A stretch of DNA of 64,000 bases from an uncultured Bacteroidales bacterium (GTDB lineage Bacteria; Bacteroidota; Bacteroidia; Bacteroidales; F082): positions 1-64,000 of the forward strand of contig CAMYYD010000005.1 of assembly GCA_947303395.1 (NCBI GenBank), in the 5' to 3' direction. A program made the translations under genes and the position numbers. Below, piece after piece: positions 17,829 to 27,115 of this stretch. Numbering within the stretch: the stretch's first letter is position 1; each line of letters opens with the position of its first letter. The notes beneath the pieces were generated by a model. That model ran no database searches. It was not told where the DNA came from and worked only from the letters and a program-made list of their open reading frames with translations.

Positions 17829-17856
17829 CAAAGATAGCATATTTTTTGTAATTTTG
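17829..17856. promoter_or_regulatory. Overlapping divergent promoters of the hydrolase and DEAD-box genes
   Basis: A minus-strand TATCTTTG (17836-17829) and a plus-strand TAATTTTG (17849-17856) lie only 12 bases apart. A minus-strand TTG at 17859-17857 is 20 bases from its -7 box and touches the plus-strand -7 box. RNA polymerase probably cannot occupy both promoters at once. Confidence 0.6.
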
Positions 17857-17874
17857 CAACCTCAATTTCAATCT

Positions 17875-19650
17875 ATGTTTCAAGATTTCAATTTAAACCC
17901 CGCAATCCTAAAGGCAATAGATGAGTTAGGATTTAAGGAGCCTATGCCTATTCAGGCTGAGGTGTTGCCTGTTTTATTGTCGCAACGCACTGATTTAGTT
18001 GGACTTGCGCAAACTGGCACTGGAAAAACCGCCGCTTTCGGTCTCCCATTACTGCAGAATATCGACCCGAAAAACCGCAGTGTTCAGGCTTTGATTTTAT
18101 GCCCGACACGCGAACTCTGCATGCAGATTACAAAAGATTTGCTCAGCTATGCGAAATACATCCCCGAAATCATGATTGTGCCGGTGTACGGTGGCGCGAG
18201 CATCGAACAGCAGTTCAAGAGCCTCGCCAAGAAACCGCAAATCATCGTTGCAACTCCAGGCCGTTTGCAGGACATGATCCGTCGCAACCGCATCGACTTC
18301 AGCAACGTGCAGTGGATGGTGCTCGACGAGGCCGACGAAATGCTTGACATGGGATTCCAAGAAGATGTCGACGCCATTTTGGAGTATATGCCTGAACAGA
18401 AAAACATACTTCTGTTTTCGGCAACCATGCCTGTCGAGGTTGAGAAAATCTTGAACAAATACATGAACAACCCTGTGCGAATCAGCATCGGAGCGAAGAA
18501 CTCAGGCACAGCCAACGTGCGTCACAACTATTATCTCATCAAGGCTAGCGACCGTTATCTCGCACTGAAACGCCTCATCGACTATTATCCGTCGATTTAC
18601 GGTATTGTGTTCTGCCGCACCAAACTCGAAACACAGGAAGTTGCCGACAACCTCATCCACGACGGCTACAACGCCGCTTCATTGCATGGCGACCTCTCTC
18701 AGGCTCAGCGCGACCTAGTGATGAACCATTTCCGCCAAGGTTTTACTCAGATTTTGGTGGCCACCGATGTGGCAGCCCGCGGTCTCGATGTCAACAACCT
18801 GACACATATTATTAATTATAACCTCCCTGATGATATCGACACCTACGTGCACCGCAGCGGTCGTACAGGTCGTGCCGACAAGACCGGTATCTGCATCAGC
18901 CTCGTGCATCAGAAGGAGAAACATAAGATCAAAGCCATCGAAAAACAACTTCAGCAGCCGCTCGAGCGCTCGCTCATCCCGACAGCTCAACAGGTGTGTG
19001 AGAAACAGCTGTTCCGCCACATCGACAACCTCGAAAAAGTTGATATCATGCGCGACGACATCGACGACTACCTGCCTGTGGTGTTCAAAAAACTCAGCTG
19101 GCTCACAAGAGAAGAGCTCATTACACGCGTTGTAGCATTGAATTTCAACCGTTTCCTCGATTATTATAAAGACGCGAAAGATCTCAATATAGACGAAAAT
19201 TCAGGCAAAGAAAAGAAAGAACCAAAAGAGAAGAAAGTGCACGACGACTCGCATATGGTGAGATTGTTCTTCGGCATGGGCAAGCGCGACCATATCAAGC
19301 CTAACTCGCTCATCGGCCGCATAAATGATGTGACAGGCACAAAAAATATCGAAATCGGACATATCGACCTGATGGAAAACTTCTCGTTTGTGGCTGTCGA
19401 CGGCGCTCAAGCCCAATTCATCGTAGACTGCTTCGCCGACCCGACCAAAAACAAAGAAGGAATCCGCGTGGAGATAACAACAGGAGAACCAAAGACTAAG
19501 GATAAGAGAGAGAAGAAATCACGTGACAGTTTTCATGAAGAGAGACGTCGTGAAGACAGAAGCAAGCAAAAAGATAAAAAAGAGAAGAAGAAGCGCTCGA
19601 AAGAAAAAGAAAGGCCTGAGCGCAAGCACGGTAAAAGAGTGAGATATTAA
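17875..19650 (+). CDS. DEAD-box RNA helicase (CsdA/DbpA-like)
   Basis: 591 residues from ATG 17875; an upstream in-frame TTG lies inside the promoter and is excluded. The motifs run in order: Q motif (MPIQAEVLP), Walker A AQTGTGKT, PTREL, DEAD (VLDEADEMLDMG), SATMP, VATDVAARGLD and HRSGRTGRA. A DbpA-type RNA-binding domain follows (about 455-530, MVRLFFGMGKRDHIKPNSLIG), then a long Lys/Arg/Glu-rich tail. Such helicases remodel RNA during ribosome assembly and in the cold. Monocistronic, converging on the gldN end. Confidence 0.94.
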   Translation: MFQDFNLNPAILKAIDELGFKEPMPIQAEVLPVLLSQRTDLVGLAQTGTGKTAAFGLPLLQNIDPKNRSVQALILCPTRELCMQITKDLLSYAKYIPEIMIVPVYGGASIEQQFKSLAKKPQIIVATPGRLQDMIRRNRIDFSNVQWMVLDEADEMLDMGFQEDVDAILEYMPEQKNILLFSATMPVEVEKILNKYMNNPVRISIGAKNSGTANVRHNYYLIKASDRYLALKRLIDYYPSIYGIVFCRTKLETQEVADNLIHDGYNAASLHGDLSQAQRDLVMNHFRQGFTQILVATDVAARGLDVNNLTHIINYNLPDDIDTYVHRSGRTGRADKTGICISLVHQKEKHKIKAIEKQLQQPLERSLIPTAQQVCEKQLFRHIDNLEKVDIMRDDIDDYLPVVFKKLSWLTREELITRVVALNFNRFLDYYKDAKDLNIDENSGKEKKEPKEKKVHDDSHMVRLFFGMGKRDHIKPNSLIGRINDVTGTKNIEIGHIDLMENFSFVAVDGAQAQFIVDCFADPTKNKEGIRVEITTGEPKTKDKREKKSRDSFHEERRREDRSKQKDKKEKKKRSKEKERPERKHGKRVRY

Positions 19651-19653
19651 TAA

Positions 19654-19704
19654 AGTTTGGAGTTTGAAGTGTTGAGTTAAACGCCCAACTTCAAACTCCA
19701 AACT
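19654..19704. terminator. Inverted repeat between deaD-like and gldN genes
   Basis: A perfect 17-bp stem (19654-19670 with 19688-19704, arm AGTTTGGAGTTTGAAGT) separates two convergent genes. Further degenerate copies of the same motif follow to about 19716. It probably acts as a bidirectional terminator. The repetitive GTTTGGAGTTTGAAG text suggests it is itself a dispersed repeat. Confidence 0.55.
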
Positions 19705-19723
19705 CTAAACTTCAAACTAATAA

Positions 19724-20554
19724 CTAGTATTCCCAAAGATTCTGTTCGAAATCGATGATGTCTTGTTTGATACGATCTGATTCATACAAGGCTTTCACAC
19801 CTTTGTAATAATCGCTAATCTTACGATCGTATGGATTTTCTTCCTTATAAATGTAGCTGTCAAACAATCTCAACATGAAAATCTGGTCATAATTAAGTGT
19901 TGCACCAGGGTTGTCACGATTGAAGAAATTGGATTTTGCGAACACTCTTCGTGTAGCATCATTATAAGAAACCCAGCACATCTGAACCCAGTTATCTTGT
20001 CCGTCCAATTGTTGATTAATAACAGGACCGATAGCTAAGATTCTAACCATCAACTGGCTTCTCTGTCTGTCAAAGTACCAGTCTTCCATGATATTGAGTT
20101 TCTGAATTGACTCAATATCAATCTTTCTAATAGAATCTCCTGAATTTTCATCCACATAGTCCAATTCACCATATTTTTGCAAATAAGAATCGTATGTCAT
20201 TGGATTATGTAACTCATCTTTTTTATCATCAAAAGCATAGACAACTATATCACCAGCTTTCCATTCATCGATGATAATCTGCATAAAGTTGTTCCAATTA
20301 TAATGGGTCTCTGTAGGATAATAAAAGACCTGGTTCATTTTCTGACGGAAGTCAATAGTGCGCCAAATCCTTTTTCTCCACATAACGTCAGCTTCCCTAA
20401 TTGGAGGATACTGCATTGGTGTATACTCACCTGTTCCAGCCTGTTCATACAAACCTTCATTCGGATTGATATCCAAAATAGCCTGAGCTTCAAGCTTTGT
20501 ACTAAAAGCTAAACTAGTGAATACAACTAATGCGATGAAAATGATTCTTTTCAT
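19724..20554 (-). CDS. gldN: Type IX secretion protein GldN/PorN
   Basis: 276 residues with a signal peptide ending near KLEAQ. The GldN-type core begins PPIREADVMWRKRIWRTIDFRQKMN and includes the conserved FYYP segment. GldN/PorN is a periplasmic protein that binds the GldK lipoprotein and forms the ring-shaped part of the T9SS. It is the last gene of porP-gldK-gldL-gldM-gldN, one base after gldM. Confidence 0.95.
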   Translation of the reverse strand: MKRIIFIALVVFTSLAFSTKLEAQAILDINPNEGLYEQAGTGEYTPMQYPPIREADVMWRKRIWRTIDFRQKMNQVFYYPTETHYNWNNFMQIIIDEWKAGDIVVYAFDDKKDELHNPMTYDSYLQKYGELDYVDENSGDSIRKIDIESIQKLNIMEDWYFDRQRSQLMVRILAIGPVINQQLDGQDNWVQMCWVSYNDATRRVFAKSNFFNRDNPGATLNYDQIFMLRLFDSYIYKEENPYDRKISDYYKGVKALYESDRIKQDIIDFEQNLWEY

Positions 20555-20555
20555 T

Positions 20556-22211
20556 TTATTTAATTGTTACGATTAAACTTCCCATATTGGTTGTCTTGCC
20601 ATCTGGTTTTTGCACCACGACATCTGTAAAGAAGAATCTGTCACCACGTTTTGCCTCTCTGACGTCGTTCTTGATTTCATTGTCAAAATTGGCACCATTT
20701 TTATTAATAAACAGACCACCTTTACTATATCTGAATGACAAAATCTTATACTCTACCTCAAAATCAAAATCTTGCATTGTCGGCTCAAGTTTACCTGCGG
20801 CAAGAATATCTGTCTTTGAAATTTCTCCTTTTTTACCACCAATAGTCGGAACAGGATCAGGAACTTGTTTTACACGGAACATCTCGTCACATATACTGAC
20901 ATTCTTTCCGTCTTTCATTCCAGATGCGATAACATGCACCGGTTCACCGGCTTTGGCAGGAACAATTTCATATTCACCCTTATTCTTATCAACAACACTC
21001 ACCTCACCACCAGTAACTCTTACGCTAAGTTCGTTTGGTTTATAACCAGGAGCTGAAATTCTGATAGGGTTTTTAATACCAGAATACATAACGTTCATCT
21101 TGGTAGGAGCAATTGTTGCTGTAGGCTGTGCAACCATGAATGTCTGTCCAAACTCATAGTCTTCTTCCTCTCCAGTATCAGGGTTTGTCATCTTAATAAC
21201 ACCAGTATATTTCTGTTCACCGATAGTGTTGCCTTTGAATTTCAATTTGACGACACCACCTTCACTGGTTGTCTCAATCTGATTGCCTCTTCCTAAAGAA
21301 TAATAAGCCTTAAAGTTACGTGCAGTATCTGATGCTATGATGAAAACCTCAGCTTCATATTCTTCACCCTGAAGAATGTAATCTCTGTTAGCGACAACTC
21401 TAGCCTGCAGTTTGTTGAACTTGAAGTCTGTAGCACCGATTCTGTCCATCAAAGTACCTACAGCATCGAATTCTGTAGTCTGAACTTCACCAACAATCTT
21501 GTTAAGGATTGCCATTTCAGCCACGAAAATAATGTGGTCGAAATGCTTAACTTCCCAATTGACTACTTGACCTTCTTTGTCTTTATATTCAATAGGGTCT
21601 CCATTTTGGTCATAATCTGTAAGAAGTCCGACATGTTTGCTATAATTATTATAGCCTGTAGCTTCAACGTTATCAATAATGAACTGGCGATATTCCTGAA
21701 TTTTACCCTTAAGTTCTGAGGCTTTTTCACCATTAATCATTATTGTTGTTGGAATATCGTAATTATCTTTTGAGCCGAAATTCTGAAGATTAAACTCGTA
21801 AATCTTACGTGTTTTGTTTCTATCTAAGATATTTTTGATATAAGGTTTCTTCGGATCTTTAGGATTAAAGATATCTTCCGGATTATCAAGTTTCTCGGTT
21901 GCCACTGCTAAAGGAATAATTACTTCTTCTTCGATGTAATTAATCATCTCTGTGGTTTTCTCGCGTATAGCTTGAGCTTTTTCCCAATATAACAAAGTCT
22001 TGTCAGGGTCTTTATTATACTGATCCTCAAATACTCTATATTGATCATCAAGCTTCATCTCAATGCTAGCATTTGTCTTTTCCTGACCGTCATTCACGAT
22101 AGCGAAAGCATCGAGAATATCGGCAGAAACGTTCATAGCCAACAATGCAGTGTAGACGAGGTACATCATACCTATCATCTTCTGCCTTGGTGTTTCTTTT
22201 GCTCCTGACAT
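20556..22211 (-). CDS. gldM: Type IX secretion motor protein GldM/PorM
   Basis: 551 residues. The N-terminus ETPRQKMIGMMYLVYTALLAMNVSADILDAF is the single membrane helix that packs with the GldL helices. A long periplasmic part follows, made of a helical stalk and beta-domains in series. GldM is the rotor shaft of the proton-driven T9SS motor and reaches the GldKN ring. Length and order match the family. Confidence 0.95.
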   Translation of the reverse strand: MSGAKETPRQKMIGMMYLVYTALLAMNVSADILDAFAIVNDGQEKTNASIEMKLDDQYRVFEDQYNKDPDKTLLYWEKAQAIREKTTEMINYIEEEVIIPLAVATEKLDNPEDIFNPKDPKKPYIKNILDRNKTRKIYEFNLQNFGSKDNYDIPTTIMINGEKASELKGKIQEYRQFIIDNVEATGYNNYSKHVGLLTDYDQNGDPIEYKDKEGQVVNWEVKHFDHIIFVAEMAILNKIVGEVQTTEFDAVGTLMDRIGATDFKFNKLQARVVANRDYILQGEEYEAEVFIIASDTARNFKAYYSLGRGNQIETTSEGGVVKLKFKGNTIGEQKYTGVIKMTNPDTGEEEDYEFGQTFMVAQPTATIAPTKMNVMYSGIKNPIRISAPGYKPNELSVRVTGGEVSVVDKNKGEYEIVPAKAGEPVHVIASGMKDGKNVSICDEMFRVKQVPDPVPTIGGKKGEISKTDILAAGKLEPTMQDFDFEVEYKILSFRYSKGGLFINKNGANFDNEIKNDVREAKRGDRFFFTDVVVQKPDGKTTNMGSLIVTIK

Positions 22212-22259
22212 ATCTAAATTTTTTAAAAGTTAATTAATAAAATTTATTTGTCAAAAGAC

Positions 22260-23006
22260 TTAGGCCTTGATATTCATTGCATTGAGCATGTTGCCGTAAA
22301 CGGTGTTCATTGCTGTCATGCGTTTTGACAAATCGGTAATCTGATGATTTAAGTTGTCTGTACCTGTTGCTGACGCATTGACTTTTTCAATATAGAGAGC
22401 CATTGTGTCATTCAATTTCTTATTTGTATCGTTAAGAGTTGCTGTGCCGTTAGCTGATTTTGAAACCTGCATGTCGAGCTCCATAACTGACTCAGAAGCC
22501 TTGTTCATTGCCTTTGTATAGTTGCTTGTTGCTGCGATAGCCTCGCTCACGTCGGCAATCTTACCTGCGTTTTCGCCAAGTTTGTTCAAACCTGCGCTAA
22601 GTCTTTCCATAGTTGCAGAGTTGATGTTGGCTTTCTCGAACATTTCATCCAATTTTTCTGTGATAGCATCGTTGCTTCCTGTATTTCTAGCAACAGTTGT
22701 CTTTCCACCCTGTGGTTTTTCTGCTTTAGCACTGCCGTCGCCATGATAAAGATCCCACATTTCTGGATAAACCAAACTCCAATCCGGTTCAACATGCAAT
22801 GGTTCGAATGCTGAGAAGAAGAAGATGATAGCCTCTGTAACCAAACCAATTGTCAACATAGCGTTTGGTGCGTTTTGCCATCCGAATAATGGCATATGGG
22901 TAAGTTTTAACAAAGCACCGATCATAACAACTGATGCACCAATACCATAAAGCTTCGCCATGAAGTTTTTGTAACCCTTGCTTTCAAGAATTTCTTTGAA
23001 TGACAT
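22260..23006 (-). CDS. gldL: Type IX secretion motor protein GldL/PorL
   Basis: 248 residues with two N-terminal membrane helices (about 18-36 and 48-67). The second contains a glutamate in GLVTEAIIFFF, which corresponds to the residue needed for proton-driven rotation in characterised GldL. The C-terminal cytoplasmic part is a helical, coiled-coil-like segment rich in A, S, T and N. With GldM it forms the inner-membrane motor. It lies between gldK and gldM in the conserved order. Confidence 0.95.
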   Translation of the reverse strand: MSFKEILESKGYKNFMAKLYGIGASVVMIGALLKLTHMPLFGWQNAPNAMLTIGLVTEAIIFFFSAFEPLHVEPDWSLVYPEMWDLYHGDGSAKAEKPQGGKTTVARNTGSNDAITEKLDEMFEKANINSATMERLSAGLNKLGENAGKIADVSEAIAATSNYTKAMNKASESVMELDMQVSKSANGTATLNDTNKKLNDTMALYIEKVNASATGTDNLNHQITDLSKRMTAMNTVYGNMLNAMNIKA

Positions 23007-23049
23007 AATTCCTAATTTTTAATTGTTAATATTTTATTTTATTTATTTG

Positions 23050-24423
23050 CTATTTGATAACATGTGATGCTTTGTACGGGTCATCACCCTTCATTCTGCC
23101 TAAGAATGGCTGGATGCAACGGAAGCCGATGTAGCATTTTGCAGTATCCTGATATTCATAGGCACGTGTCGACACTTCAAGATAGTGTGCAATATCTTTC
23201 CATGAACCGCCTTTGACAACCTTTCTCTTCATGATAGGTTTGTCGTCCGGTTTAGCGTTATACTGGTTGTCAGGATTCAAATCCCAAACGAAGTTATAAG
23301 AAACCGGGTCAAATGCGCTTGAAGTCCATTCAGAAACGTTACCGGCCATATCATAAAGTCCCCAATCGTTTGGCGGATAGTGTCCGACAATGATTGTCTG
23401 AGGACCACCGTCAACTTCGTAGTCGCCACGCAATGGTTTAAAGTTTGCGAGGTAGCAACCCTGTGCGTTACGTGTGTAAGGACCGCCCCATGGGTATGGG
23501 TTGAGTTGGTGACCACCACGTGCTGCCCATTCCCATTCAGCTTCTGTAGGAAGACGGAATTCGCCGAGCATTGTGCCACCATGTGACATTATATAACCGT
23601 TCATTTTATTTGTGCGCCATACGCAGAAAGCTCTGGCCTGGCTCCAGTTGACACCGACAACAGGATAGTTGTCATAAGCCGGATGCCAGAAATAAACCTG
23701 TGTCAACGGATCGTTGAATGCATAAGTATAGTCGTGAATCCATGCCAAAGTGTCAGGATAAACGTTGATGTCCTCGTTATGGATATACACCGAACGGTCT
23801 GTTTTACCTTGTGGACGATTAGCAAAAGAACCGTCTACATAGTTAGCGTCATTTTTGAACTCTTTTCTTGCTGCGGCTCTGAGGTCGATCCAACTATAAC
23901 GAAAGACAAGTTTTCTGGCGTCGATCTCTTTTCTGCCGTAATAACGCTCATTTTCAGGAATGTACATCTGCTGAAGAGCGTCTCTGTAATCCTGATTGTC
24001 GTTAATACGTTTCCAGTTCAATTTCTCGTTCCAGTTGATTAAAGGCGGATCATAAGGCTCACCCGTCTTTCTGTTCTGAGAAACCAAAAACTTCTCAGGA
24101 TCAACTTCACCAAGCAATGTACGAGCAAGAGAATCACGGACATAATAAACGAACTCGCGATACTCATTGTTGGTTATTTCAGTCTCGTCCATGTAGAATG
24201 AAGTCACCGTAATAGTCTTGGCCTGAGTCAGGAAACTTGCTGTGACATCCTGACCGGAAACACCCATAGTAAAGCTACCCTGTGGAACGAAAACCATTCC
24301 ATAAGGATCCTGTTGATTGAACGGCTTCATCTTCTTTCTAACGCCCACCAATTCTCCCTTATTGCCATTTCCACATCCAACAAGAATCAATGCTACCAGG
24401 CTTATTAACAATAATTTTTTCAT
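23050..24423 (-). CDS. gldK: Type IX secretion lipoprotein GldK/PorK
   Basis: 457 residues with a lipobox LVGC (Cys17). The mature part has the formylglycine-generating-enzyme (sulfatase-modifying factor) fold, with landmarks MVFVPQGSFTMG, RLPTEAEWEWAARGG, YPWGG, GNVSEWTSSAFD and GGSWKD. In T9SS this fold is structural: GldK forms the periplasmic outer-membrane-attached ring with GldN. First gene of the gldKLMN block after porP. Confidence 0.96.
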   Translation of the reverse strand: MKKLLLISLVALILVGCGNGNKGELVGVRKKMKPFNQQDPYGMVFVPQGSFTMGVSGQDVTASFLTQAKTITVTSFYMDETEITNNEYREFVYYVRDSLARTLLGEVDPEKFLVSQNRKTGEPYDPPLINWNEKLNWKRINDNQDYRDALQQMYIPENERYYGRKEIDARKLVFRYSWIDLRAAARKEFKNDANYVDGSFANRPQGKTDRSVYIHNEDINVYPDTLAWIHDYTYAFNDPLTQVYFWHPAYDNYPVVGVNWSQARAFCVWRTNKMNGYIMSHGGTMLGEFRLPTEAEWEWAARGGHQLNPYPWGGPYTRNAQGCYLANFKPLRGDYEVDGGPQTIIVGHYPPNDWGLYDMAGNVSEWTSSAFDPVSYNFVWDLNPDNQYNAKPDDKPIMKRKVVKGGSWKDIAHYLEVSTRAYEYQDTAKCYIGFRCIQPFLGRMKGDDPYKASHVIK

Positions 24424-24464
24424 ATTATAGTCGTTATTATTTTATATTTTTTACTCCTCTTGGC

Positions 24465-24484
24465 AACTAGTTTCATTACTAGTT
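24465..24484. promoter_or_regulatory. Dyad in the gldK 5' leader
   Basis: AACTAGT (24465-24471) and ACTAGTT (24478-24484) are perfect 7-base inverted repeats six bases apart. They fall just after the predicted start of the gldK transcript, about 42 bases before the ATG. No terminator-like T-run follows in the direction of gldK, so an operator or leader hairpin is more likely than a terminator. Confidence 0.5.
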
Positions 24485-24495
24485 AAAAAAACGTC

Positions 24496-24529
24496 CAAAA
24501 TTAAATATTTTTTCGTTTAATCCGTCAAA
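24496..24529 (-). promoter_or_regulatory. Promoter of the gldKLMN operon
   Basis: On the minus strand a -7 box TAATTTTG (24503-24496) is preceded by TTTG (24529-24526) with a 22-base gap, the Bacteroidetes arrangement. This implies gldKLMN can be transcribed independently of porP, which lies upstream. Confidence 0.6.
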
Positions 24530-24565
24530 AAAATTTATAAGTTATCAACAATCAGCAAAAAATCT

Positions 24566-25525
24566 CTATAAGTATCTGATACTCCGATAGATACGTGGCG
24601 ACCTATCCATGTCCAACTTGAAGAAATAGCTTACCGAAACCTCATGTGAACCAGATAATTTAAGTCCCATAGTATTGATATCATACGCATAATTAATCTG
24701 TATTCCCTTAATTATGAATCCAATTAAAAGGTCAACAGACTCTTGATACCTGTAGTTAACGCCAAAATTAAACTTGTTATTGTACCACAATCTCGCGCTC
24801 ACATTAAACTGTGTCGACGCTATGTCACTCAGCACCAACATCGATGGGTTGAGCATGAATTTCGGATTGAAGAACTGGTACTCGTATCCGGCAGCCAGAT
24901 AGAATGTACGGTCGCCGACGAAACTCGCACTTGACGAAGATTTCGCATCCAACGCCTTACCCTTGGTTTCCATCAAACTGGTGGCAGATAACGCCACATA
25001 AAACGTTTCAGGAACACTGTAGAACAAACCGAAATTGAAGTCGACCAACATATCACTCTGTTCACCCGATGGAATGGCAGGGTCGCTGTCGTTCAATGGC
25101 TTAGCTTTAGAGAAATCGGCACTACGATTATTGAAATTGAACGCGAGACCAAGTCCCAAAGTACCCGAGCCAAGGTCAAAATGATACGAATAGCCAAGAT
25201 TCACGGCGACATTATTCTCAAAACCAAGCTGGTCTTTCATCAACGAGAGACCCAAACCGCCGCCCAAAACCTTTATCGGCATATCAGCCGAAGCGAAAAA
25301 CGTGACTGGCGACACCACCTCTCCCGTGACATCATCTTTGAATCCCGCCCACTGGTTTCGGTAGATTCCCATGGCATTCACGCCTTCACTCAAACCGTAA
25401 TATCCCGGATTTATCACTGCATAAGATTTTGCATAATCGGTGAATATAGGCACTTGTTGTGCCATTAACATATTGATTGCCAACATGTTAATCACCAAAA
25501 TCAATATATATTTCACCTTATGCAT
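24566..25525 (-). CDS. porP: PorP/SprF-family type IX secretion outer membrane protein
   Basis: 319 residues with a signal peptide ending near LMAQ. The N-terminus QQVPIFTDYAKSYAVINPGYYGLSEGVNAMGIYRNQW is the PorP/SprF signature. The remainder is a beta-barrel with alternating aromatic strands. PorP interacts with the trans-envelope core and the surface attachment machinery. It is directly upstream of gldK, the canonical position. Confidence 0.93.
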   Translation of the reverse strand: MHKVKYILILVINMLAINMLMAQQVPIFTDYAKSYAVINPGYYGLSEGVNAMGIYRNQWAGFKDDVTGEVVSPVTFFASADMPIKVLGGGLGLSLMKDQLGFENNVAVNLGYSYHFDLGSGTLGLGLAFNFNNRSADFSKAKPLNDSDPAIPSGEQSDMLVDFNFGLFYSVPETFYVALSATSLMETKGKALDAKSSSSASFVGDRTFYLAAGYEYQFFNPKFMLNPSMLVLSDIASTQFNVSARLWYNNKFNFGVNYRYQESVDLLIGFIIKGIQINYAYDINTMGLKLSGSHEVSVSYFFKLDMDRSPRIYRSIRYL

Positions 25526-25610
25526 TGACTATTATAACGTCTTGTTCAAATAATTATTGTTTAAATTCGAAAGTTTTCAACAAGTTTTCAACACCTTATT
25601 AATTAATACG

Positions 25611-27050
25611 TCATCTGAAAAGCCTTATAATATCGTTTCCGTTCGCGTAAATCAGAAGCATCATAAGGAAGATGAAACCTATCATTGTAGCCCTCTCCAG
25701 GAACTTGTCGCTCGGTTTTTTCCGTGTTATCACCTCCCAAAGAAGGAACAGCACATGACCGCCATCGAGACCAGGAATCGGGAGAATGTTCATCACCGCG
25801 AGGATGATCGACAGGAAAGCTGTCATTCTCCAGAACTGCTCCCAGATAAACGATTCAGGGAAGATGCTTCCGATGGTGATGAAACCGCCGAGGCTTTCGT
25901 AAGCCTTTGTTTTAGGGTTGAAGATAAGCTTCAGCTGTTTCCAATAGTCGCTCAGCTCCTTGCCGGTTTTCTTGAATCCTCTCGGGATCGACTGCCAGAA
26001 ACTGTATTCCTTGGTTGAGATGTTGAAAACATTATCCACAAACACACCGATGGTTGCGTCGCCGGCCACGTGAACATTCATCACGATAGTATCATTATCG
26101 CGCACCACCTTCATATCCACATCCTGATCTCTGAAATCAGTGATAGTGCCTTTAAAATCTTGGAAATAAGGAGTCTCGACATCGTTTATGCCGATAATCC
26201 TGTCGTTCTTCTGCATGCCGGCTTTCTCCGCATACGATCCGTTGGCAAATCCTCCCACCACGAATGGCATCCTTGCGCTGATGAAGGCCGAACGATGATG
26301 GATTATCTGTTGTACAGCGTCTTCCGGAAGCTCCACAACCTCCTTATGTCCGTTACGTTCAACTTCTATATTCGAGGTGTTTTCCAACAGAAGTTCCATC
26401 TGAATCTGGTTGAAATCCTCGATATATTTTCCATCGACAGTTAGGATTTTATCGCCGTCACGGAGACCTAAGTTATAGCCGACGCTATCAACTGTTATGC
26501 CGTATTTGTTGACTTCTTCCGTCGAGATATATTGTTCGCCGTAGCTTGCGATGAGTCCGATATAAATCAAGAAAGCGAGGATCACGTTCATGCACACGCC
26601 GCCCACCATGATGATGAGTCGTTGCCATGCGGGCTTGGTGCGGAACTCCCACGGCTGCGGATCCTGTGCCAGTTGTCCCTCGTCCATCGACTCGTCGACC
26701 ATGCCGGCAATCTTGCAGTAACCGCCCAGCGGAATCCAGCCGAGACCGAATTCGGTGCTGTCTTCAGCCCTGCGCCAGTCGTCCTCAGGCAATGAATTCA
26801 AGTCGACAGGCTCATATTTGTCACCGACTTTCACATATTTTTCGGGCTCGTTTTTGCAGAAAAACTTAAATTTCCACGCTCCGTTGACCTTTTTACATCT
26901 GAAAATTGAGAATTTCCAGTCGAAAAACATATAAAATTTTTCAACCCTCACACCAAAGATACGAGACGCTATGAAATGCCCGAATTCATGGATGATTACG
27001 AGGATTGAAAGCGATAAAATAAGCTGTATAATCTTTATTAAAACCGACAT
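25611..27050 (-). CDS. rseP: RseP-type site-2 (intramembrane) zinc metalloprotease
   Basis: 479 residues. The HEFGH zinc motif is at 21-25 in the first helix. Two PDZ-like regions follow in the periplasmic part (GLRDGDKILTVDGK and AEKAGMQKNDRIIGINDVE). The second metal-ligand motif, PIPGLDGGH, is in a C-terminal helix. RseP cleaves membrane-embedded anti-sigma factors or signal peptides. It is followed by the T9SS genes and preceded by an M23 peptidase. Confidence 0.94.
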   Translation of the reverse strand: MSVLIKIIQLILSLSILVIIHEFGHFIASRIFGVRVEKFYMFFDWKFSIFRCKKVNGAWKFKFFCKNEPEKYVKVGDKYEPVDLNSLPEDDWRRAEDSTEFGLGWIPLGGYCKIAGMVDESMDEGQLAQDPQPWEFRTKPAWQRLIIMVGGVCMNVILAFLIYIGLIASYGEQYISTEEVNKYGITVDSVGYNLGLRDGDKILTVDGKYIEDFNQIQMELLLENTSNIEVERNGHKEVVELPEDAVQQIIHHRSAFISARMPFVVGGFANGSYAEKAGMQKNDRIIGINDVETPYFQDFKGTITDFRDQDVDMKVVRDNDTIVMNVHVAGDATIGVFVDNVFNISTKEYSFWQSIPRGFKKTGKELSDYWKQLKLIFNPKTKAYESLGGFITIGSIFPESFIWEQFWRMTAFLSIILAVMNILPIPGLDGGHVLFLLWEVITRKKPSDKFLERATMIGFIFLMMLLIYANGNDIIRLFR

Positions 27051-27115
27051 TTTTCCAATTACGAATTTTGAATCTGCAAAAATAGTGAAAAATAATGAAA
27101 ATCAAGCAGAAATTT

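Noticed and set aside
25560-25610. TTTTCAACA repeats near 25567-25592 and TTATCAACA near 24542 as possible DnaA boxes of a replication origin
   Set aside because: They differ from TTATCCACA, there are only a few, and no dnaA, dnaN or gidA-type gene is near. They lie between operon genes.
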